NCBI RefSeq assembly: GCF_007990755.1
Contig: NZ_BJXA01000069.1
Span: 1-50,857, forward strand
Origin: Nocardia ninae NBRC 108245
GTDB lineage: Bacteria; Actinomycetota; Actinomycetes; Mycobacteriales; Mycobacteriaceae
Length of the DNA: 50,857 nucleotides
Direction: 5' to 3'
Below are positions 7,397 through 18,717 of this stretch, in pieces; positions within the stretch are counted from its first letter, which is position 1; the number at the start of each line of letters is the position of its first letter. The position numbers and the translations under genes are program-made. The notes under the pieces were generated by a model. It was not told the origin of the DNA. It did no database searches and saw nothing but the letters and a program-made list of their open reading frames with translations.

Positions 7397-9397
7397 ATGG
7401 CGGCGACCCTCATCGCGACGGCTCCGACCGGTTCCGTTGCCTCATCCTCGAGTCCGACAGCCCTGCCCCCGGCCCGACCGGTGGAGCGTCTCGGGTTGGC
7501 GGTGCTGCTGCTCGGAACCGCGCTCGCGTACCTGTGGCACATCACCGTGAACGGTATGGGCAACAACTTCTACGCCGGTGCGACCTGGGCCGGCTCGCGG
7601 AACTGGAAGGCGCTGCTGTTCGGCTCGCTCGATCCGAGCAACTTCATCACCGTCGACAAGCCGCCGGTGTCGCAGTGGGTGATGGGGTTGTCCGGGCAGC
7701 TGTTCGGGTTCAGCAGTGCGAGCATGCTCGTTCCGCAGGCGTTGATGGCGGTTGCCGCGGTCTGGTTGTCGTATGCGGCGGTGGCGCGGGCGACCGGCAG
7801 CCGCGGCGCCGGGCTGCTCGCCGGAGTGGTGCTCGCGGCAACGCCGGTGGTGGCGTTGATGTTTCGGTTCAACAATCCGGATGCGGTGCTGGTCTTGCTG
7901 ATGACGGCGGGCGGCTACTGCACGATCAGGGCACTGGAGCGGGCGAACGGGCGGTGGCTGATGCTGGCCGGTGTCGCGCTCGGGTTCGCGTTCTTGACGA
8001 AGTTGCTCGAAGGGTTGATGGTGCTGCCCGCGCTGGGGATCGCGTACCTCGTGGTCGCGCCTACTTCGCTGCGGAATCGATTGTGGCACTTGGTCGGTGC
8101 CAGTGCGGCGTTGATTGTTTCCGCCGGTTGGTATGTGCTGCTGACCATTCTGTGGCCTGCCTCGTCGCGGCCCTATCTTGCGGGGTCGACGGACAACACG
8201 TTCATGGATGCGGTGCTCGGCTACAACGGATTCGGGCGCTTCCTGGGTGACACTCCGGCGTCGGGTCAGATCGCGTTGCCGACCGGTTATCAAACACCGC
8301 CGGGGCTGTTGCAGAGCTTCAATGATTTCGGATCGCCCGGAGTCGGCCGACTGTTCCTGGGCGAGAGCGGTTTCGAGATCTCATGGCTGGTTCCTGCGGC
8401 TCTACTGGCGTTCGTGGTGGTGCTGGTTGCGCGGTGGAGCGCGCCGCGTACTGATCAGATACGTGGTGCCGCACTGGTTTTCGGGCTGTGGCTGATCACC
8501 ATGGGTGGCGCCTTCAGTGCGATGAAGGCTATCGAGCACTCGTATTACACGTTGACGCTCGCGCCCGCCGTGGCCGGGTTGGTGGCGGTCGGGGTGCACG
8601 AGCTGTGGCGACGGCGCGATGAGCTTTTCGGCAGGCTCGGTGCCGCCGCGCTGGTGCTGACCATGGGATTGTGGTCTTTTGTTGTGCTGCAACGGAATTC
8701 GGATTGGCTGCCGTGGTTGCGCTGGACCGTCGCGGGGACGGCGGTGGTCGCGGCGCTCGGGCTGCTGGTGACGGCGATTCCGGCGACGGCCGGCCGGCGA
8801 ACCGCTCGGGCCAGAGCGACCGCGCTGTTGGTTATCGTCGGCGTGTTCGCCGGGCTCGGTGGATCGACGGCCTATGCGGCGGCCACCCTGCCGCAGGCAC
8901 ATGTCGGTCGCAGTCCCGTCGTCGGACCGGCCAAACCCGTCGAGACCGGGATCGAGGCGCTCATCCATCGGCAGACGCAGAACTTCGCCGACGGAGGCGC
9001 GTTCACCAACCCGCAGCTCGTCACCATGCTGATGAGCACCACGACGAAATGGTCGGCCGCGGTCGATCGCGGTTCGATCGCCGCCGCGCTGGAATTGGCC
9101 AGCCGCACCCCGGTGATCGCTATCGGCGGGTTCGCGGCAGAGGACCCGGTACCAACGCTAGAGGAGTTCCAGCAGATCGTGGCCGACCATCAATTGACCT
9201 ACTACCTGGTGCAGGAAATGCAGCTGCCCGCGTCCTGGAAAGTCGGCGGCCAGCCCGGCGCCGCCACACCGTCCGCGCCCGAAAAGCCTTGGCAGGTGAC
9301 CGGAAAGCCGGAGATCGCAACCTGGGTGAGCCACCACTACACCGCCACGCACATCGGCAATATCGCGATCTACGACCTGACGCCGCATCCGAATTAG
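7397..9397 (+). CDS. GT39/ArnT-type membrane glycosyltransferase
   Basis: A 666-residue polytopic membrane protein of the GT39/ArnT-like (GT-C fold) group, expected to move a sugar from a polyprenyl-phosphate donor to an acceptor outside the membrane. The N-terminal region carries the conserved first extracytoplasmic loop with FITVDKPPVSQWVMG, whose Asp is the likely catalytic residue, followed by about a dozen hydrophobic helices. The C-terminal 170 residues form a soluble domain ending in GNIAIYDLTPH. The start is the ATG at 7397; the longer upstream frames look like shadows. Its acceptor (cell-wall glycan, lipid or protein) is unknown. The stop lies four bases from the convergent acyltransferase stop. 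Confidence 0.87.
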   Translation: MAATLIATAPTGSVASSSSPTALPPARPVERLGLAVLLLGTALAYLWHITVNGMGNNFYAGATWAGSRNWKALLFGSLDPSNFITVDKPPVSQWVMGLSGQLFGFSSASMLVPQALMAVAAVWLSYAAVARATGSRGAGLLAGVVLAATPVVALMFRFNNPDAVLVLLMTAGGYCTIRALERANGRWLMLAGVALGFAFLTKLLEGLMVLPALGIAYLVVAPTSLRNRLWHLVGASAALIVSAGWYVLLTILWPASSRPYLAGSTDNTFMDAVLGYNGFGRFLGDTPASGQIALPTGYQTPPGLLQSFNDFGSPGVGRLFLGESGFEISWLVPAALLAFVVVLVARWSAPRTDQIRGAALVFGLWLITMGGAFSAMKAIEHSYYTLTLAPAVAGLVAVGVHELWRRRDELFGRLGAAALVLTMGLWSFVVLQRNSDWLPWLRWTVAGTAVVAALGLLVTAIPATAGRRTARARATALLVIVGVFAGLGGSTAYAAATLPQAHVGRSPVVGPAKPVETGIEALIHRQTQNFADGGAFTNPQLVTMLMSTTTKWSAAVDRGSIAAALELASRTPVIAIGGFAAEDPVPTLEEFQQIVADHQLTYYLVQEMQLPASWKVGGQPGAATPSAPEKPWQVTGKPEIATWVSHHYTATHIGNIAIYDLTPHPN

Positions 9398-9401
9398 ACG
9401 A

Positions 9402-10307
9402 TCAGCGCTGGATCCAGTCCCGCATGCGGCCGAACAGGGTGCGGCCGGAGTCGCGTTCGCGTTCGGTGAAGAGGAATTTCAGCTCCTCCTCCAGGGACTT
9501 GCGGACTACGTCGCGCAATTCCTCTGCAGCCGTGCCGATGTCGTCGGCGTCGCGCCAGGGAGCCGGGTCTATCGGGGTGCCCGCGGAGAAGTAGAAGCGT
9601 TCGGGGCGTGGCAGGACGGTCGGGCCGAGGCCGCGCAGCAGCGGGGGTGTCAGTTCGGGGTTGATGCCGAGGGCTTCGACGGTCCAGCGCAGCGGGCGCA
9701 GCAGCGGGTGGTCGCCGTCGATCACGATGTCGTAGGCGTCGTCGACGCCGATCATCGCGATCGGCACGATCGGCGCGCCCGCTTCGATCGCCATCCGCGC
9801 GAAGCCGGTGCGGCCCTCCCATTTGAGGAGGTACTTCTCGTTCTTGCGGCGCACCGCTTCCCGTCCGCCACCGGGGAAGACGATGACGGCCTCGCCGCGC
9901 TTCAGCAGCACGAGGCAGTTGCCGCGGGTGCCGCGGACCGCGCCGTAGCGGTGCAGGAAGTGACGCACGCCCGGGACCGCGATCAGCACGTGTTCGGCGA
10001 GCCCGCGGATCAGGCGACCGCGGCGGCGCAGCACCTCGGGCAACAGCAGCGGTGCGTCGATGCCACCCATCAGGTTGTGATTGCCGACCGGCAGCACGGG
10101 CCCCTCGGTAGGGATGTTGTCGAGTCCGTAGAACCGCGGACTGGTCCACGCCCGCAACGGCGAGAGCAACGCCTCGATTACCCGCAGATCGCTGTCGCTC
10201 AGCGAAACCGCCAGTGGAGCCCCGTCACTGAGCGCAGGCTTCTCCAGCACCGACGCCCCGGACGCGCCCTCCACGGAACCAACCGAACCCGAACGGTCGT
10301 GCGACAT
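9402..10307 (-). CDS. PlsC-like lysophospholipid/glycerol acyltransferase
   Basis: A 301-residue acyltransferase of the PlsC/LPLAT superfamily. The catalytic block is present in variant form as VGNHNLMGGIDAPL (usually NHxxxxD), followed by the acceptor-binding block VIVFPGGGREAVRRKN and the PIVPIAMIGVDDAYD block. It probably acylates a glycerol- or alcohol-type acceptor at the inner face of the membrane, and is related to the DAGAT-like enzymes common in mycolic-acid bacteria. The start at 10307 is supported by a strong AGGAGG ribosome binding site; an in-frame ATG at 10382 is rejected. Confidence 0.88.
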   Translation of the reverse strand: MSHDRSGSVGSVEGASGASVLEKPALSDGAPLAVSLSDSDLRVIEALLSPLRAWTSPRFYGLDNIPTEGPVLPVGNHNLMGGIDAPLLLPEVLRRRGRLIRGLAEHVLIAVPGVRHFLHRYGAVRGTRGNCLVLLKRGEAVIVFPGGGREAVRRKNEKYLLKWEGRTGFARMAIEAGAPIVPIAMIGVDDAYDIVIDGDHPLLRPLRWTVEALGINPELTPPLLRGLGPTVLPRPERFYFSAGTPIDPAPWRDADDIGTAAEELRDVVRKSLEEELKFLFTERERDSGRTLFGRMRDWIQR

Positions 10308-10689
10308 ACATCCCTCCTGATGTCGCCCCGAACGATACCGTAACGAATTCCACTGTGCCGCATCATATGTGAGAGCCAACACAGTCCACCCGGTCTGCTA
10401 TGAGCTTCGGCGCACCCTCCCCCGGCGACAAAACCACCACCAGCCTGCCACGCAGCACCCATCCCCCAACCCAAGAGTTTGCTGTCAATTCGTGCGCAAC
10501 CACACAACGGTGCCAGACGCGCATGGCTCGAATGCGCCAACCACCCTGTGTGCGCATGCCAGTCGTCCCGCCGACACTCACAGCGTCCCAGCCTCGACCA
10601 GCGCCCACCGTTTCTTCTGCCGCAAAAGAAACCGCCAGCAGCCCCCGCTCATCTCCGCTCCGACCGCCTTCGACGGCACGCGAGTGCTC
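10308..10689. other. Intergenic stretch upstream of the repeat array
   Basis: No gene is supported here. Reading frames on both strands are open mainly because of base composition. A minus-strand frame (10363-10902) contains a hydrophobic segment MAFPFAVGAIMILSVTLG, but that segment falls in a diverged unit of the neighbouring repeat array and third codon positions are not GC-biased as in the real genes. This stretch should hold the promoter of the acyltransferase gene. Confidence 0.4.
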
Positions 10690-11161
10690 CTGCAAGCCAG
10701 CCGTCAGCAGACCAAGGGTCACAGACAGGATCATGATGGCGCCAACCGCGAATGGGAACGCCATAAGGTCCCGCACAGTCATGGCCACCCCGTCGAACGG
10801 GACACGACGGCGACGAAACGCGAGTGAGCGTGCCATCACGTCCCGCGCGCCGATTAGCAACCCGCTCAACGGGACATGACGGCAGCAAAAGCGAGGAAGC
10901 ACGCCAGAGTGTCCCGCTCGACGATCGGCTGCTCACCAAACGGCCCATGCCGGCGGCGGAACGCGAGTAGGCGCGCCATGACGTCCCGCTCACTGGTGGT
11001 CGGCCCGTCGAGCGGGACCCGGCGGCGCAAACGCGAGGAAGCACGCCAGAGTGTCCCGCTCGATGATCGGCAGCCCTCCGAACGGGACATGCCGGACGGC
11101 AGCCCTACTGAGGCGCTCAGCAGCGTCCCGTCTCGCTGCCCGAGTCTTTAGACGTGGAACA

Positions 11162-11200
11162 GACAGCCAGCACATGGCTACTCGCCCCTTGCTGGCTGTC
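11162..11200. repeat. Hairpin element B1 inside array A
   Basis: A perfect 10-bp inverted repeat, GACAGCCAGC at 11162-11171 and GCTGGCTGTC at 11191-11200, with the loop containing ACATGGCTACTCGCCCCTT. The loop and right arm recur in element B2. Confidence 0.8.
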
Positions 11201-11576
11201 GAGCCGCGGTCTCACCAACGGGACGTGACGCGGCAACCTCGAGTAGGCACGCCATGGCGTCCCGCTCGACGATCGGCAGCTCACCGAACGGCACATGACG
11301 GCGGCGAAACGCGAGTAGGCGCGCACTGATGTCCCGCTCGGTGGTCAGCAGCCCGCCGGATGGGACATGACGGCGGCGAAACACGGGTGGTCGCGGCCTG
11401 GTGTACCGGGCGGTGACGATCGTTGCAGCTGTCGCCTCAGTGCGGAGCGGACGTGGCCCTGCGGGCGCTACTCGTCTCGTCGGCTGGCACACCAGCTGTC
11501 CCACCGAGCGGGACATGGCAGCGGCGAAAGCGAGTGGGCACGCCAGGGTGGCCTGTCCGACGACGATCCCGATGCG

Positions 11577-11640
11577 GGCTGATCGCCGTGCGCGGAGCAA
11601 TGATCTGCGCCGCACATGGCTGCTCGCCTCTTGCTGGCTG
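11577..11640. repeat. Element B2 inside array A
   Basis: About 60 bp running from GGGCTGATCGCC through CACATGGCTGCTCGCC to CTTGCTGGCTG. The first part is repeated at 11838-11898 with few changes (GGAGCAA, TCTGCGCC, CACATGGCTGCTG), and the end matches the loop and right arm of B1. It interrupts the 72-bp array. Confidence 0.75.
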
Positions 11641-11837
11641 TCGCGCCGACGCGCGGTCCCGCGAACGGACATGATGGCACCAGAACACGAGTGGGCGCGC
11701 CGTGAGGTCCCCGTCGGGGATGGTCGGCCGCCGAACGGGACGTAAAGGCGGCGAACGCGAGTAAGCGCACCACCCATGTCCCGCTCGGTGATCAGCAGCC
11801 CGCCGAATGGGACGTGATGGCGGCCGTGAAAGCTACC

Positions 11838-11898
11838 GGGCTGATCGCCATGTGTGGAGCAACGGTCTGCGCCACACATGGCTGCTGCCTGCTGGCGG
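11838..11898. repeat. Element B3 at the end of array A
   Basis: A third copy of the B element, sharing GGGCTGATCGCC, GGAGCAAC, TCTGCGCCA and CACATGGCTGCTG with B2. It lies directly before the hflX stop codon. Confidence 0.7.
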
Positions 11899-11920
11899 CC
11901 GCACCGTCCAGACCTGGGGA

Positions 11921-13525
<1,605 letters not shown>

Positions 13526-13604
13526 ACAAGATCCATGATCCCACGATGCACCGACATGGCGCATTCGGATATTCGGCACAGCGTGTTGGACCGAGCTGAC
13601 CGGG

Positions 13605-14495
13605 TCAGAGCTGCTGCCACCAACCCTCGGAGATCGTCCCCGACGCAACCAGCACCGACGGCCCACGCAGCGAAGCACTACCGCCCGCGAACCCGACGGT
13701 GACCTCGCCACCGGGGACCCGCACGCGAACCTCCCCCGTATCGGAGGCGATCCGGAATCCCTCGCGAACCAGCGCCGCCGCGGCAGCAGCGACGGTTCCG
13801 GTTCCACAGGAACGGGTTTCGCCGACCCCACGCTCATACACCCGCATATCGACCGAACGCTCGGCGTCCAGTGCGGTCAAAATCTCCACGTTGACGCCGT
13901 GCGGAAAAAGATCCGGGTCATAACCGGGCGGCACAGTGAGGTCGAGCTTGGCCAACCCATCCGCGGACAGCTCGGGATCAACACAAGCCAGGTGCGGATT
14001 CCCGACATCGATACCGACCCCGGGGTACGCCCAGCCCGCAACAGTCGCAGTGGATTCACCGAGTTCCCGAACGGGCCCCATGTCCACCGTGACCTCACCG
14101 TCCACCGCAGTGGCGGAATGCACGACAACCGGCCGCCCACCCGCGCGGCTGACGACAACGAATTCCTTGCTGTCCTCCAGCCCCGAAGCCACCAGATAGT
14201 GCGCGAACACCCGCACACCGTTCCCGCACATCTCGGCGATCGAACCATCGGCATTGCGGTAGTCCATGAACCAATCCGCCTCGCCCACCCCCGCGGGCAG
14301 TTCGTCGATCACACCCGCCGCACGCAACGCACCGGCTCGCGCCACCCGGAGCACACCGTCGGCACCCAACCCGCGCTGACGGTCGCACAGCGCGCTGACC
14401 CGCTCGGCGGTCAGCTCCAGGCGAACCTCGAGGTCCGGCAGCAGCACGAAATCGTTCTGGGTGCCGTGCCCCTTGGTGAACTCGATATCCGACAC
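13605..14495 (-). CDS. dapF: Diaminopimelate epimerase
   Basis: Interconverts LL- and meso-diaminopimelate, supplying lysine and the peptidoglycan cross-linking residue. It has 296 residues. The two catalytic cysteines are in EMCGNGVR (Cys90) and RSCGTGTV (Cys230), with the usual [10 protein letters not shown] opening. It lies between hflX and the RNA methyltransferase on the same strand, matching mycobacterial order apart from the inserted methyltransferase. Confidence 0.97.
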   Translation of the reverse strand: MSDIEFTKGHGTQNDFVLLPDLEVRLELTAERVSALCDRQRGLGADGVLRVARAGALRAAGVIDELPAGVGEADWFMDYRNADGSIAEMCGNGVRVFAHYLVASGLEDSKEFVVVSRAGGRPVVVHSATAVDGEVTVDMGPVRELGESTATVAGWAYPGVGIDVGNPHLACVDPELSADGLAKLDLTVPPGYDPDLFPHGVNVEILTALDAERSVDMRVYERGVGETRSCGTGTVAAAAAALVREGFRIASDTGEVRVRVPGGEVTVGFAGGSASLRGPSVLVASGTISEGWWQQL

Positions 14496-14519
14496 GTGCG
14501 TGTTCTCCCTACCTTGTCG

Positions 14520-15356
14520 TCATTTGGCAAACGTCCGGCGCTGCCGGGAAATTTCGTACAGTGCCACGGCCGCCGCCGAGGGCGCGCCGAGCGAGCTGGC
14601 GGTGCCGCCCATCGGAATGTGCACCATGTCGTCGCAGGCGTCCTGCCAGGCGGCGCTCATCCCGGTGGTCTCGTTGCCGACGACGAGGATGGTGGCCTCG
14701 GTGAAGTCGTAGTCGTAGGCCGCGCGCGGTCCGTGCTCGTCGGTGCCGACGATCCGGGTCGGGATGCCGCGACGCACCTGCCTGTCCCGGAATTCGAGCA
14801 CCTGCGCGGCGCCGGCCGCGCGCAGCACCGGCATCGCGAACAGCGAACCGGTGGACGCGCGCACAGCCTGCGGGTCGTACTGGTCGGCGCCGTGCCCGGT
14901 GACGATGACCCCGCTGGCACCGAACGCGTCGGCGGACCGGATCAGCGTGCCGAGATTGCCCGGCGAGTTCGGCCGATCGAACACCACGACCACGGGCGCG
15001 TCCTCGCCGGGCTCCCCCGGTTCGAAGGTGTCCAGTTCCTGCTGCCGCGACACCGCGACGGCCACCAATTCCGGTATGCCACCGACTTTTTCGCCGAGCT
15101 CGGCCATCAACTCCGGCACCAGCCCGACCTGCGGAACGTCGCTGGTGTCCAGTAACTCCCTGGCCCAGCTGGACAGATCAGGGGTGCCGAGGCGGTAGAG
15201 CAGCGTCTCCAGCGGCCAGTCGTTGGCGACGGCCTGGGTGATCGGGCGCACGCCCTGCACCAGGAAGCGCCCGTCGCGGTGGCGTTTGGTCCGGTTGTTC
15301 AGGTAGGCCTGCCACACCTGGACCGAGGCATTGCGGGTGCTCACACGTCGGGTCAC
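14520..15356 (-). CDS. TrmH/SpoU-family RNA 2'-O-methyltransferase
   Basis: A 278-residue SPOUT methyltransferase that would 2'-O-methylate rRNA or tRNA with S-adenosylmethionine. The N-terminal substrate-binding domain has [13 protein letters not shown]. The trefoil-knot domain has [27 protein letters not shown] and [20 protein letters not shown]. In the last motif the usual Asn after Ser-Leu is Gly. GTG 15356 overlaps the miaA stop as GTGA, which fixes the start. This gene is not between dapF and miaA in M. tuberculosis as I recall that locus. Confidence 0.88.
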   Translation of the reverse strand: MTRRVSTRNASVQVWQAYLNNRTKRHRDGRFLVQGVRPITQAVANDWPLETLLYRLGTPDLSSWARELLDTSDVPQVGLVPELMAELGEKVGGIPELVAVAVSRQQELDTFEPGEPGEDAPVVVVFDRPNSPGNLGTLIRSADAFGASGVIVTGHGADQYDPQAVRASTGSLFAMPVLRAAGAAQVLEFRDRQVRRGIPTRIVGTDEHGPRAAYDYDFTEATILVVGNETTGMSAAWQDACDDMVHIPMGGTASSLGAPSAAAVALYEISRQRRTFAK

Positions 15357-16285
15357 TGCGGAGTCCGTTCTTTCTCGTCGAGCAGGGCGAGCGCGGTCGC
15401 CACCAGATCGGGGGCGGCGCCGTCCACCCAGCGCACCCGTGGGTCCCGCCGGAACCACGAGCGCTGCCGTCGAACGTAGCGCCGGGTGCCGATCAGGGTG
15501 CGTTCTTGCGCGTGCTTCATGTCGTATTCGTTGTCGAGATACGCCAGGACTTGTGCGTACCCGATGGCGCGCCGGGCGGTGACGCCGTCGCGCAGGCCCT
15601 GGTCGATCAGGGCACGTACTTCGTCGACCAGCCCGGCGGCGAACATCAACTCGGTGCGGCGTTCGATCCGCTCGTCCAGCTCGGCGGTCTCCCGGTCCAC
15701 ACCGATGATCACCGTGCCCCAGCGCGGCCTGCCGATCTCCGGTGCGGAGGCGGCGAACGGCTGACCGGTCAGCTCGACGACCTCGAGTGCGCGCACCATG
15801 CGGCGGCCGTCGGTGGGCAGAATGGTGGCCGCCGCGGCCGGATCTGCCTGCCGCAACGCCGCGTGCACGGCGGCGACACCACCCTCGGCGAGCACCGCCT
15901 CCCAGCGCGCCCGCACGGCCGGGTCGGTGGCCGGGAACTCCCACTTGTCCAGCAGCGCTTGCACATACATCATCGACCCGCCGACGATGACCGGGACGCG
16001 ACCGCGCGCCATGATCGCGGCCACGTCCGCGCTCGCTGCGGCCTGATAGGCGGCGACGGTCGCGGTTTCGGTCACGTCGAGCACATCGAGCTGGTGATGC
16101 GGGATGTCGCGCCGTTCGGCGACGGTGAGTTTCGCGGTGCCGACGTCCATGCCGCGGTAGAGCTGCATCGCGTCGATGTTGACGATCTCGCCGCCGAGCC
16201 GTTCGGCGAGGTCGAGGCCGAGGTTCGATTTACCGGTGGCGGTGGGGCCGACCACGGCGATCGGGGTGATGTCGGAGTCGCTCAC
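15353..16285 (-). CDS. miaA: tRNA dimethylallyltransferase
   Basis: Adds the dimethylallyl group to A37 of tRNAs reading UNN codons; MiaB (encoded at 19.7 kb) then adds the methylthio group. It has 310 residues from the GTG at 16285. The P-loop is GPTATGKS (13-20), followed by [17 protein letters not shown] and [14 protein letters not shown], and the C-terminal [14 protein letters not shown]. Start 16285 forms a GTGA overlap with the upstream gene; ATG 16306 is an alternative that adds seven residues. Confidence 0.96.
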   Translation of the reverse strand: MSDSDITPIAVVGPTATGKSNLGLDLAERLGGEIVNIDAMQLYRGMDVGTAKLTVAERRDIPHHQLDVLDVTETATVAAYQAAASADVAAIMARGRVPVIVGGSMMYVQALLDKWEFPATDPAVRARWEAVLAEGGVAAVHAALRQADPAAAATILPTDGRRMVRALEVVELTGQPFAASAPEIGRPRWGTVIIGVDRETAELDERIERRTELMFAAGLVDEVRALIDQGLRDGVTARRAIGYAQVLAYLDNEYDMKHAQERTLIGTRRYVRRQRSWFRRDPRVRWVDGAAPDLVATALALLDEKERTPQ

Positions 16286-17031
16286 GCGGACCTCGCCGGT
16301 CGCCACAGGCTCACGTGGTATCCGACCCCGAACGGCGCGTCGCTGTACAGCGTCTCGACCATGGGATCAGTCTCGAACAACCCGGCCAGCATCTGATAGG
16401 CGGCCCGCCCGGACATCACGAGTTCCGCGCATAATGCCGGATCCAGCGAGCGCAACGCAGCCCGGTCCCCCGCGGCCAACGCGCGATCGAGATCGTCCTG
16501 CACGCCGGCCGCCCGCTCGTCGAGATAGCCGGGCGCTTTCAGCGACAACGTCGCGGCACCGTCGGCCACCACGAGCACGCCGTGCTGCCCGGCCGAACCA
16601 TTCAGTTCCGCCCGCAATTTCGCACCGAGTTCGACGCAGCGGTGCTCCGGGGTATCGGCGGCAACGATTCTCACTTCCGCGCTGACCGCGGGCGCCACCT
16701 GCTCCCGCAACCACCCAGCGATCAACACCGGCAGCGGAAGCTGAGCATCCGGTTCGGCCGTAGCGGTTGCGGAAAGCGCGACCGGGACATCCGCCCCGAA
16801 GCCGCGAAACGTACCGACTGTTTCCGGACCGAACACCTGGTCGGCGGCCCCGGTGCCGATTACTGTCCAGCGGTCTGACACTCGCGCGAGCGCCGTCGCG
16901 GCGTCGAGCACGGCAGCCCGCAGCACCGCCCGCGGATCGCCCGGATGACCGGGAACCGCGCCTGTCACACCGCCGCAGAGCTCGGGCACCAGGATCGGCG
17001 GCGACGGGACCAGGGCGGCAATCGGGAACAC
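16282..17031 (-). CDS. Rv2728c-like LigB-superfamily protein
   Basis: A 249-residue protein that by position and sequence matches the conserved mycobacterial gene upstream of miaA. The opening [17 protein letters not shown] and the late [13 protein letters not shown] follow the pattern of class III extradiol dioxygenase subunit B (LigB-like) folds. The usual metal-binding histidines at the N-terminus are not evident, so dioxygenase activity is doubtful. It shares a 4-bp overlap with miaA, and co-expression with tRNA modification is likely. Its function is unknown. Confidence 0.8.
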   Translation of the reverse strand: MFPIAALVPSPPILVPELCGGVTGAVPGHPGDPRAVLRAAVLDAATALARVSDRWTVIGTGAADQVFGPETVGTFRGFGADVPVALSATATAEPDAQLPLPVLIAGWLREQVAPAVSAEVRIVAADTPEHRCVELGAKLRAELNGSAGQHGVLVVADGAATLSLKAPGYLDERAAGVQDDLDRALAAGDRAALRSLDPALCAELVMSGRAAYQMLAGLFETDPMVETLYSDAPFGVGYHVSLWRPARSA

Positions 17032-17284
17032 GGGCTAACCGTAACCGTTGTGCGGGACACCGATACGCACCGCGGGTACCGCCCAGCTTCGAGTGTCTCT
17101 GCCGCAAAGCTGGCCGAGATTGCTACTGTTCGAAGAGCTACAACCCAGGTCATCAGGGGTTGCAATCCCCGTGATTCCGCCGAGTGAGGGCATGGGTCGA
17201 TGGTCACAAGAGCTCGGACCGGGTTCAATGGGATGAGCTAGGGCGTAACCAGGCAGCCGTGACGCGCGGCAGGGACGAGGAGCA

Positions 17285-18646
17285 ATGACCGACAGCAACG
17301 GAACCGCGAAAGCCAGCCCCGGCGCGATGCCGCGCTCTTCCGGTGCCCCGAAACCCGGCGGCTCGATCCAACCTCCCAAGCCGCACGCGACGCCGGGCCA
17401 GACCCAGCACCCGCATCCCGTGGTGCCCACCGTCTCCGACCCCAGCGCCTGGGGCCGGGTCGACGAGGACGGCACCGCCTGGGTGAAGACCGCCGAGGGC
17501 GAACGCCAGGTCGGCTCCTGGCAGGCCGGTGACGCCGCGGAGGGGCTGGCCCACTTCGGCCGCCGCTTCGACGACCTGGCCACCGAGGTCGCCCTGCTGG
17601 AGGCGCGCCTGGCCGCGGGCGCGGATGCCCGCAAGACCAAGGCCGCCGCCGTCGCCCTCGCCGAATCGCTGCCGACCGCCGCCGTCATCGGCGATATCGA
17701 CGGGCTGGCCAAGCGCCTCGCGGCGATCGCCGAACACTCCGAAGAGGCGGCCGCGCACGCCAAAGAGGAGAAGGACCGGGCACGCCACGAGCACACCGAG
17801 CGCAAGGAAGCGCTCTGCGCCGAGGCCGAGAAGATCGCCGCCGAATCCACCCAGTGGAAGGCCGCGGGCGACCGGCTGCGCGAGATCCTCGACGAGTGGA
17901 AGTCGATCCGCGGCGTGGACCGCAAGGTCGACGACGCGCTGTGGAAGCGATACTCCAAGGCCCGCGAGGCGTTCAACCGCAGGCGCGGTGCGCACTTCGC
18001 CGAGCTCGACCGGGAACGCGCGTCCTCGAAGACCCGCAAGGAAGAGCTGTGCGTGCGCGCCGAGGAGCTGTCCGGCTCGACCGACTGGGTCGGCACCGCG
18101 GGCATCTTCCGCGACCTGCTCGCCGAGTGGAAGGCCGCAGGCCGGGCCCCGCGCGAGGCCGACGAGGCACTGTGGCGGCGCTTCAAGAGCGCGCAGGACG
18201 TGTTCTTCGCCGCCCGCAACGCCGCCGTCACCGAGCGCGACGCCGAGTTCGACCAGAACGCGGCCGCCAAGGAAGAACTGCTGCAGGCCTACGAGCACAT
18301 CGACCCGGCCAACGGCTTGGAAGCCGCCCGCGCCGCGCTGCGCGAATTGCAGGACAAGTGGGACGCCATCGGCAAGGTGCCGCGCGAACGCATTCAGGAA
18401 CTGGAAGGCAAGCTGCGCGCCATCGAGAAGCGGGTCCGCGACGCCGTCGACGCGCAGTGGCGCCGCACCGACCCGGAGGCGATGGCCCGCGCGGCCCAAT
18501 TCCGGGAGCGGGTAGCGCAATTCGAGGAGCAGGCCGCCAAGGCCCAGGCCGCGGGCAAGGCACGCGACGCGGAGAAGGCCCTCGAACAGGCCAAGCAGTG
18601 GCGTGAATGGGCCGAGGCCGCGGAAGGCGCGGTCACCAACCTCTAG
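17285..18646 (+). CDS. DUF349 domain protein (Rv2731-like)
   Basis: A 453-residue, mostly helical and charged protein. After a proline-rich N-terminus (residues 1-50) come repeated DUF349 three-helix modules, recognisable from [18 protein letters not shown], then [16 protein letters not shown] and [19 protein letters not shown] coiled-coil C-terminus ends EWAEAAEG. The family has no established enzymatic activity. A GAGGAGC ribosome binding site precedes the ATG. It is divergent from the miaA-side operon, and the same arrangement exists in mycobacteria. Probably cytosolic. Confidence 0.9.
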   Translation: MTDSNGTAKASPGAMPRSSGAPKPGGSIQPPKPHATPGQTQHPHPVVPTVSDPSAWGRVDEDGTAWVKTAEGERQVGSWQAGDAAEGLAHFGRRFDDLATEVALLEARLAAGADARKTKAAAVALAESLPTAAVIGDIDGLAKRLAAIAEHSEEAAAHAKEEKDRARHEHTERKEALCAEAEKIAAESTQWKAAGDRLREILDEWKSIRGVDRKVDDALWKRYSKAREAFNRRRGAHFAELDRERASSKTRKEELCVRAEELSGSTDWVGTAGIFRDLLAEWKAAGRAPREADEALWRRFKSAQDVFFAARNAAVTERDAEFDQNAAAKEELLQAYEHIDPANGLEAARAALRELQDKWDAIGKVPRERIQELEGKLRAIEKRVRDAVDAQWRRTDPEAMARAAQFRERVAQFEEQAAKAQAAGKARDAEKALEQAKQWREWAEAAEGAVTNL

Positions 18647-18660
18647 TTCGACCTACGACA

Positions 18661-18699
18661 AAGGGTGGGCCGTCGGCATTGCGCTGACAGCCCACCCTT
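18661..18699. terminator. Bidirectional intrinsic terminator
   Basis: A perfect 10-bp stem, AAGGGTGGGC at 18661-18670 and GCCCACCCTT at 18690-18699, between the convergent DUF349 and Rv2732c-like genes. It is symmetric enough to serve both strands. Confidence 0.8.
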
Positions 18700-18717
18700 G
18701 TCGATGTCCGAACTCGG

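Larger units (their letters stand above)
10690..11850. repeat. Array of about 72-bp degenerate repeats (array A)
   Basis: Directly repeated units with a pitch of 70-72 bp. The GTCCCG landmark recurs at 10768, 10840, 10911, 10983, 11053, 11124, then 11259, 11331 and 11707, 11778; degenerate units are seen near 10698, 11402 and 11552. In a consensus unit GTCCCGCTCG comes first, CGGGACATGACGGCGGCG about 30 bases later, and ACGCGAGTAGGCGCGCC fills the rest. GTCCCG and CGGGAC can pair within a unit and between units. The array is interrupted by another element (11139-11215, 11577-11663, 11838-11898). A pitch of 70-72 would shift frame, so a protein repeat is unlikely. Confidence 0.85.

Noticed and set aside
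7246-8250. A 334-codon plus-strand frame before and inside the GT39 gene
   Set aside because: It overlaps the well-supported membrane glycosyltransferase in another frame and encodes only Arg/Gly-rich sequence.
10690-11850. CRISPR array, suggested by a pitch near 72 bp
   Set aside because: No part of the unit is constant from copy to copy as a CRISPR repeat would be, the interior is also repeated rather than unique, and no cas genes are present.
10363-11879. Several long open frames on both strands across array A
   Set aside because: They overlap each other, lack ribosome binding sites, and change frame relative to the 70-72-bp units. Openness is explained by the high GC content.
17225-18520. 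Long minus-strand frames opposite the DUF349 gene
   Set aside because: The plus strand shows clear DUF349 repeats, a ribosome binding site and a following terminator. The opposite frames are shadows.
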